From the NCBI GenBank assembly GCA_021160985.1, contig JAGHBN010000076.1, positions 1 through 15,565 on the forward strand: a stretch of DNA of 15,565 nucleotides, read 5' to 3'. Both the position numbers and the translations under genes were made by a program. Below the pieces are notes generated by a model. The model had not been told where the DNA came from and ran no database searches. It saw only the letters and a list, made by a program, of their open reading frames with translations. Every line of letters begins with the position of its first letter. Position 1 is the first letter of the stretch. Positions 11,435 to 15,565 of the stretch are shown here, in pieces. The stretch is from Thermococcus sp. (GTDB lineage: Archaea; Methanobacteriota_B; Thermococci; Thermococcales; Thermococcaceae).

Positions 11435-12853
11435 ATGCCGAAGCTCATCAAGGAGAGGGTTCCTACCCCAGAGAGGCCCGTTGAGGAGAGGGTTAAGGAT
11501 TTTGGTGAGGTCAACCTCGGTTACACCTTCGAGCTTGCCGTTAAGGAGGCCGAGCGCTGTCTCCAGTGTCCCGAGAACTACGCGCCCTGTATAAAGGGCT
11601 GCCCCGTCCACATCAACATTCCGGCCTTTATAGCCAAGATCAAGGAGGGTGACATCAAAGGTGCCCTGAGGATAATATGGAACGACAACACTTTACCTGC
11701 GATAACCGGCCGCGTCTGCCCGCAGGAGGACCAGTGTGAGGGAGCGTGCGTCGTCGGGAAAGTCGGGGACGCAGTAAACATCGGCAAGCTGGAGCGCTTT
11801 GTGGCTGACTACGCGAGGAAGCACGGCATCGAGGAGGAGCTTCTCTGTGAGTTCGAGGAGACCTGCACCGGAGAGCGCGGAAAGGTGGCCGTCGTTGGCG
11901 CGGGGCCGGCTGGACTGACCTGCGCTGGCGAGCTGGCAAAGATGGGCTACAAGGTGACGATATTCGAGGCCCTCCACAAGCCCGGTGGAGTTCTCATCTA
12001 CGGAATCCCAGAGTTCAGACTTCCGAAGGAGATACTCGACCACGAGCTGGCCAAGCTCAAGCGCCTCGGAGTCGAGGTAAAGACCGACCACGTCGTTGGA
12101 AAGACCGTGACCCTTGAAGAGCTGCTTGAGGAGTACGACGCCGTGTTCATCGGTACTGGCGCGGGCACTCCAAAGCTCCTCAACATACCTGGAATCCTAC
12201 TCGACAGGATTTACTCGGCCAACGAGTTCCTGACGAGGATCAACCTGATGAAGGCCTACGAGTTTCCCGAGTACGACACGCCGATATCTATAGGGAAGAA
12301 GACGGTTGTGATTGGCGCCGGAAACACTGCCATGGATGCCGCCCGCTCCGCCCTCAGGCTCGGAAGCGAGGTGACAATCGCTTACCGCCGTGGAAGAGAG
12401 GACATGACCGCTCGCGCCGAGGAAATCCAGCACGCCGAGGAGGAGGGCGTCAAGTTCGAGTTCTTCCTCAACCCGGTCGAGTTCATAGGTGACGAAAACG
12501 GAAGGGTCAAGGCAGTTAAGTTCGAAAAGATGCGCCCGCTTGAGGAGAGGGACGCCAGAGGAAAGAGGAAGATCGTCGGCACAGGCGAATACGTGACACT
12601 CGAAGCAGACACCGTCATCATCGCCATCGGCCTTGAGCCGAACAAGATAATAACCGAAGAAGCCAGGGGCCTCAAGACGAACCCGAACGGAACGCTCGTG
12701 GTTGATGAAAACCTCATGACGAGCATTCCGGGCGTCTTCGCGGGTGGAGACGCAATAAGGGGAGAAGCTACCGTCATCCTTGCCATGGGAGACGGAAAGA
12801 GGGCGGCTAAGGCAATAGATGAGTACATAAGGAGCAAAAAGGCCAGCGCGTGA
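11435..12853 (+). CDS. Nfn/SudA-like large subunit (GltD-type FAD/NADP oxidoreductase with two [4Fe-4S] sites)
   Basis: Large subunit (472 residues), related to the small subunit of glutamate synthase. The N-terminal Fe-S domain has Cys42, Cys45, Cys52 and Cys56 (CLQCPENYAPCIKGCP) and a second cluster with Cys95, Cys101 and Cys105, plus Glu98 as the likely fourth ligand (RVCPQEDQCEGAC). The FAD site is VAVVGAGPAGLTCAGELAKMG (151 onward), the NADP site VVIGAGNTAMDAAR (around 291-304) with YRRGREDM after it, and the closing FAD motif is PGVFAGGDAIRGEATVILAMG. No glutamine amidotransferase or GltB partner is present, so it works with the small subunit whose stop codon immediately precedes its ATG. 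All motifs are intact, unlike the variant small subunit. Confidence 0.94.
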   Translation: MPKLIKERVPTPERPVEERVKDFGEVNLGYTFELAVKEAERCLQCPENYAPCIKGCPVHINIPAFIAKIKEGDIKGALRIIWNDNTLPAITGRVCPQEDQCEGACVVGKVGDAVNIGKLERFVADYARKHGIEEELLCEFEETCTGERGKVAVVGAGPAGLTCAGELAKMGYKVTIFEALHKPGGVLIYGIPEFRLPKEILDHELAKLKRLGVEVKTDHVVGKTVTLEELLEEYDAVFIGTGAGTPKLLNIPGILLDRIYSANEFLTRINLMKAYEFPEYDTPISIGKKTVVIGAGNTAMDAARSALRLGSEVTIAYRRGREDMTARAEEIQHAEEEGVKFEFFLNPVEFIGDENGRVKAVKFEKMRPLEERDARGKRKIVGTGEYVTLEADTVIIAIGLEPNKIITEEARGLKTNPNGTLVVDENLMTSIPGVFAGGDAIRGEATVILAMGDGKRAAKAIDEYIRSKKASA

Positions 12854-12873
12854 CCTTTTTACCATTCCCTTTT
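12854..12873 (+). terminator. T-run after the Nfn-like operon
   Basis: T5 at 12856-12860 and another T5 near 12870-12874 directly follow the stop codon. Short T runs are the archaeal termination signal. They lie inside the end of the convergent gene at 12859, so the two transcripts would overlap slightly. Confidence 0.35.
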
Positions 12874-13329
12874 TCTTGAGCCGAAGATGAGGCCGTGCTT
12901 TATCTGGTCCATGAACTCGCTGTTGATGGACATCTTTGTAAACTCCATGGTCTCCTCCGGCGAGAGCCACTCAACGTCCTCCGGAATGCCCTCGACCCAC
13001 AGGTAGACCAGCTCGTTTTCCTCCCTGGCAAGGAGGAGCGTGAAGACTTTAACGCCGAGTTCCTGCGCGATTTTGACCTCCCTGCAGACGAGGGACGAAA
13101 ACTTTCCTAGCGGAGCAACAGCGACGAGGTACTCCGCTTCCTTAATCCTGTTGCTCGTGTCCCTCATGCCATACTTTGAGGGGACGAGAATATTGTTTGA
13201 GCCCAGCTTTTCCTCGATTATTTCAAGGATTGCCTTCTCTGTCCGGGTGTGGTAGAGGAAGGTGGGCTCCGTCAGGTATACGAAGGGCCCGTAAACTTCT
13301 TTTTTCTTTCGTTTCAAAAATCCAAGCAT
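12859..13329 (-). CDS. uncharacterised Rossmann-like protein, perhaps nucleoside deoxyribosyltransferase fold
   Basis: A 156-residue soluble protein that I do not recognise as a named family. The order of elements is like nucleoside 2-deoxyribosyltransferases: a first strand FVYLTEPTF (16-24), a helix, then IKEAEYLVAVAPLGKFSS (around 62-79) and SLVCREVKIAQELGVKVFTL (around 79-98), where the Arg-Glu after the loop could match the family's G-x(4)-E helix followed by the last strand. The usual N-terminal Y-x-A-G-P is not present. The C-terminal 50 residues are acidic and unassigned. Start from GAGGTGAT at 13333-13340. It follows the transglutaminase-like gene by 85 bases, and that gap contains a C/D-box-like element. 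Function unknown. Confidence 0.75.
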   Translation of the reverse strand: MLGFLKRKKKEVYGPFVYLTEPTFLYHTRTEKAILEIIEEKLGSNNILVPSKYGMRDTSNRIKEAEYLVAVAPLGKFSSLVCREVKIAQELGVKVFTLLLAREENELVYLWVEGIPEDVEWLSPEETMEFTKMSINSEFMDQIKHGLIFGSRKREW

Positions 13330-13333
13330 GTGA

Positions 13334-13399
13334 TCACCTCAGGTGGGGATAATGTCATCATCTCGACATCAGGAGGGATGACACTCCTCATCGGTAAGC
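13334..13399 (-). ncRNA. candidate C/D box guide RNA in the leader of the gene at 13329
   Basis: On the minus strand, in order: a C-like box CGATGA (13393-13388), 15 bases, D' box CTGA (13372-13369), 7 bases, a perfect C' box ATGATGA (13361-13355), exactly 12 bases (13354-13343), then D box CTGA (13342-13339). TTACC before the first box can pair with GGTGA after the last. A TATA element at 13421-13428 predicts a start near 13399, just before the C box. Weak points are a C for U in the first box, a 15-base first interval, and overlap of the D box with the ribosome site. Confidence 0.4.
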
Positions 13400-13414
13400 A
13401 TTACGAACTCTCTT

Positions 13415-14371
13415 TCATGGATTTAAATGCTTTGTTATCGGGTTCCCGTCCAGGGCAAACAGCTCGTCCATGGAGACGTATCTGAGCTCAGGGAACTCAA
13501 AGAGATAGGCGATCCCCCCTTCCCCGTTGCGAGCATAAAAGGCCGAGAGGGAAGAGTACTTTGGAAATCTTCTTATCCTAACGGCGCACTTCTCCTTTTC
13601 CAGCCCGAGATACAGGGTGCAGTGGTGCCCATCAAGGTCGATGTAGTCCGAGATTTCCCCCTGGGAAGTCTTCGCATTGAGGTACCCTATCGGCGGGAAC
13701 CAGTCGTATATTTCCCACTTATTTTCATCGGGGTAGTAGACCGTGAGAAAGCCGTGGTCCATGGTCAGGGTTAAGAAATATCTCGCACTTATCCCGTATT
13801 CCTCATTTATTCGGGAGATGATAGCGTAAGCCACTACATGCCAGTCATCACAGTCCCCGCAGTGGGTCACGACGTACCTCGGGTCCTTCGTGGGGCCACC
13901 CGCACAGTACTTGACTCTCTCCACCATTACCTCATAGGCAGTCCCGCGGAGGTACAGCACGTATTGATCCCGGGGGACGCGGGCTTTATCCACCCTTCTT
14001 CTGGCTTCGTCTATTACAGAGGACACAAACTCCGACACCACGTCCGACTCCAGTATCTCGGGCAGCTCCTCCCTCGGGAACGCGGTGTAGCTCCAGTAGG
14101 GGTAGACATAGGATGAATTCTGGACCCTCGCAATGTATTCGTCGGAAGTGTAAGTTGGAAGCTTTGAAGAAACGGTCTTGTCTATGGTTCCGACCATTCC
14201 CAGATAGATGCCGGTTGTTTCGTACACCGCGTTGATGATTCCAGTTGTCAGGTCGTCCCAGGGGCCGCCAACTACTGGAATCTCCCTTAACCTGCCCGTG
14301 TTGTGTCCGGCTAAGCTCGCCACGAAGAACAACACTATTATGGGGATCGCTGCTGCCTTGTACACTCCCAT
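13415..14371 (-). CDS. secreted or membrane-anchored transglutaminase-like protein
   Basis: A 318-residue protein with an N-terminal hydrophobic segment (about 5-22, after a short basic start) that would export or anchor it. The rest is hydrophilic and presumably extracytoplasmic. A transglutaminase/cysteine-protease-like triad is visible: Cys174 in THCGDCDDW, His206 in TMDHGFLTVYY and Asp223 in WEIYDWFPP. Catalytic type (peptidase, amidase or crosslinking) cannot be told. The approximately 150 residues before the triad and the 95 after it match nothing I know. Other cysteines (156, 171, 251, 262) could form disulfides. The TATA element at about 14391-14402 puts the start of transcription almost at the ATG, and no good ribosome site lies near, so it may be leaderless. 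Divergent from the UPF0282 gene. Confidence 0.82.
   Translation of the reverse strand: MGVYKAAAIPIIVLFFVASLAGHNTGRLREIPVVGGPWDDLTTGIINAVYETTGIYLGMVGTIDKTVSSKLPTYTSDEYIARVQNSSYVYPYWSYTAFPREELPEILESDVVSEFVSSVIDEARRRVDKARVPRDQYVLYLRGTAYEVMVERVKYCAGGPTKDPRYVVTHCGDCDDWHVVAYAIISRINEEYGISARYFLTLTMDHGFLTVYYPDENKWEIYDWFPPIGYLNAKTSQGEISDYIDLDGHHCTLYLGLEKEKCAVRIRRFPKYSSLSAFYARNGEGGIAYLFEFPELRYVSMDELFALDGNPITKHLNP
13421..13428 (-). promoter_or_regulatory. TATA-like element for the RNA/leader at 13399
   Basis: ATTTAAAT lies about 25 bases upstream of the C/D-like candidate on the minus strand. It is also the coding end of the transglutaminase-like gene (Leu-Asn codons), so it may be incidental. Confidence 0.35.
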
Positions 14372-14390
14372 GGTATAGTCAAATTCTCCA

Positions 14391-14402
14391 AAGAAATTTT
14401 AA
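14391..14402. promoter_or_regulatory. shared TATA element between divergent genes
   Basis: AAATTTTAAGG reads as a TATA box on the plus strand (start near 14421, 12-base leader for UPF0282) and CCTTAAAATTT on the minus strand (start near 14375, almost at the ATG at 14371). It is the only such element in the 61-base gap. Confidence 0.5.
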
Positions 14403-14432
14403 GGTTTGTGTCTACTGGTAGATGGTGGTTAC

Positions 14433-15332
14433 ATGCGCATCATCCCGCTTGCCTCCGAGAGCCTCGGCGTGAGAAGCTTGGCGGTCTTCGTTGAAGCATT
14501 GGGGGTAAAAATCCTCATAGACCCCGGTGTCGCCCTCGGGCCGAGGCGGTACGGCCTCCCTCCGGCAAAGGTCGAGATAGAGGCCCTTCAAAAGATGAGG
14601 AGAAAGATACAGGCCTACGCAAAAAAGGCGGACGTTGTGACGATCTCGCACTACCACTACGACCACCACACGCCTTTCTTTGAGGGCCTCTACGAGAGCT
14701 CCAGCAGGGAGTACGCGAGGGAAATCTACAGCGGGAAGCACCTCTTCATCAAGCATCCAAAAGAAAATATCAACTTCAGCCAGAGGAAGAGGGCGTGGGC
14801 CTTCCTGAAGAACGCTGAGCCGATAGCGAAAAAGATTGAGTTCGCCGACGGGAGGAGCTTCGACCTCGGTGGGCTTAAGCTGGAGTTCTCGCCAGCCGTT
14901 CCTCACGGGAGCGAGGGCTCGAAGCTCGGCTTCGTGGTGATGGTTCTTATAGACGACGGCTCCCGCTTAATCCACGCCAGCGATATACAGCTCCTCAACA
15001 GGAAGGCCGTCGAGTGGATAATCGAGAAAGTCCCGGACATCTTAATAACCGGCGGGCCGCCGACGTACCTCGGAAAGCGCGCCGCGGGGAGCTGGGAGAC
15101 AGGAGTTAAGAACCTCAACGAGATAATCCGCGAGACCGGGGCGGAAGTTGTGCTCGACCACCACATCGTAAGGGACAGGGACTATCCCAAGTTCTTCGAC
15201 GAGCTTGAGAAGAGGCCGAAGACTTTCGCCGGATTTTTGAAGGTCGAGGACAGGCCGCTTGAGGCTTACCGCAGGGAGCTCCACAAAATCGAGAAGGGCG
15301 AAGAGGTAGAGCTTCCCTTCAGGTTACGTTGA
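14433..15332 (+). CDS. UPF0282 family metallo-beta-lactamase-fold hydrolase
   Basis: A 299-residue archaeal protein of the UPF0282 family, substrate unknown. It opens MRIIPLASESLGVRSLAVFVE, followed by ILIDPGVALGPRRYGLPPA (27-45), the family signature. The metal-binding HxHxDH motif is SHYHYDHH at 72-79 (His73, His75, Asp77, His78); a later His in VPHGSEG, Asp in IHASDIQ and His in LDHHIVRD would complete a two-metal site. No signal peptide or membrane segment, so cytoplasmic. ATG 14433 is chosen because GGTGG at 14424-14428 fits it, and family members start there; an in-frame TTG at 14406 lacks a site. Its 3' end overlaps the dehydrogenase gene on the other strand by 9 bases. Confidence 0.93.
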   Translation: MRIIPLASESLGVRSLAVFVEALGVKILIDPGVALGPRRYGLPPAKVEIEALQKMRRKIQAYAKKADVVTISHYHYDHHTPFFEGLYESSSREYAREIYSGKHLFIKHPKENINFSQRKRAWAFLKNAEPIAKKIEFADGRSFDLGGLKLEFSPAVPHGSEGSKLGFVVMVLIDDGSRLIHASDIQLLNRKAVEWIIEKVPDILITGGPPTYLGKRAAGSWETGVKNLNEIIRETGAEVVLDHHIVRDRDYPKFFDELEKRPKTFAGFLKVEDRPLEAYRRELHKIEKGEEVELPFRLR

Positions 15333-15565
15333 CAGAAAGCCGCCGTCCACGGGAATTACCGCGCCGTTGACGTAGCTCGCCAGGTCGCTCGCGAGGAAGA
15401 GTATAACCCTCGCCACCTCGTCGGGCTCTCCAAAGCGCCCCATGGGGAGGCGGGCGTTGAAGTGGAAGGATATTCCCATCTTTTCCACGTCAAACTTCAT
15501 TATCGCTTCCTTCTTGAGTTTCTTCACTCCTTCCGTCTCTATGCCGCCAGGAACCACAACGTTTG
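15324..15565 (-). CDS. short-chain dehydrogenase/reductase, C-terminal part
   Basis: The frame is open to the right edge, so only the last 79 residues are visible and the start is outside. It begins within NVVVPGGIET, the usual N-x(3)-PG-x-I-x-T after the catalytic Tyr-Lys pair, and ends RLPMGRFGEPDEVARVILFL, ASDLASYVNG and VIPVDGGF, the classic SDR end. Catalytic Ser, Tyr and Lys and the N-terminal nucleotide site are not in the window, so cofactor and substrate are unknown. The stretch FDVEKMGISFHFNARL between is lineage-specific. Convergent with UPF0282. Confidence 0.9.
   Translation of the reverse strand, partial: NVVVPGGIETEGVKKLKKEAIMKFDVEKMGISFHFNARLPMGRFGEPDEVARVILFLASDLASYVNGAVIPVDGGFLST

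Noticed and set aside
10934..11611. Minus-strand frame (225 codons) opposite the Nfn-like genes
   Set aside because: Opposite conserved Fe-S and flavin motifs; no recognisable protein or promoter. A shadow frame.

Overview
The window looks like chromosomal DNA of a hyperthermophilic euryarchaeon of the order Thermococcales, most likely a Thermococcus. The signs are the archaeal lipid enzyme sn-glycerol-1-phosphate dehydrogenase, an archaeal phosphopantothenate synthetase, the archaea-only UPF0179, UPF0282 and DUF63 families, a ferredoxin:NADP oxidoreductase pair of the Nfn/SudBA type, strong GGTG/GGAGG ribosome binding sites, TATA boxes about 25 bases before starts, moderately high G+C and tRNA genes with encoded CCA. 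Genes are packed tightly, often with overlapping ends. I see no insertion sequence, phage gene or CRISPR array.

Layout. 1-1556: pxpB (5' end missing) and pxpC, two subunits of 5-oxoprolinase. 1559-3060 (minus): egsA followed by a UPF0179 gene. 3134-5323 (plus, divergent from egsA): a tightly overlapped trio of a DUF63 membrane protein, an IMPase/FBPase-type phosphatase and a rhomboid protease. 5324-5664: an intergenic stretch and tRNA-Lys(TTT) on the minus strand. 5761-6663: pyrD. 6671-8051: a vapBC toxin-antitoxin pair with a perfect palindromic operator, its toxin gene ending inside the start codon of queC (archaeosine/preQ0 synthesis). 8118-8366: a small two-helix membrane protein. 8457-8621: tRNA-Phe(GAA) and tRNA-Gly(TCC) in tandem. 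8676-8805: a candidate non-coding RNA with its own TATA box. 8862-9593: an HTH regulator that may be translated from a leaderless transcript. 9590-10378 (minus): phosphopantothenate synthetase (CoA synthesis). 10583-12853: small and large subunits of an Nfn-like flavin oxidoreductase. 12859-14371 (minus): an uncharacterised Rossmann-like protein and a secreted transglutaminase-like protein. 14433-15332: UPF0282 metallo-hydrolase. 15324-15565 (minus): the C-terminal end of a short-chain dehydrogenase.

The most interesting points are as follows. (a) The Nfn small subunit has lost the glycine-rich nucleotide-binding signature of its family but keeps the [2Fe-2S] site, which suggests a non-NAD(H) partner, and its promoter carries a GTTn3AAC element like the SurR redox-regulator site. 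(b) A C/D-box-like RNA candidate, with a 12-nt guide interval and a well-placed TATA box, lies in the leader of the gene at 13329. (c) A possible structured RNA lies downstream of the tRNA pair. (d) A vapBC module is translationally coupled to queC. (e) A 19-bp perfect inverted repeat sits exactly at the left edge; it interrupts the expected pxpB sequence and may be an assembly fold-back artefact.

Most genes are housekeeping. Function assignments rest on motifs and remembered family sequences; no search was run.
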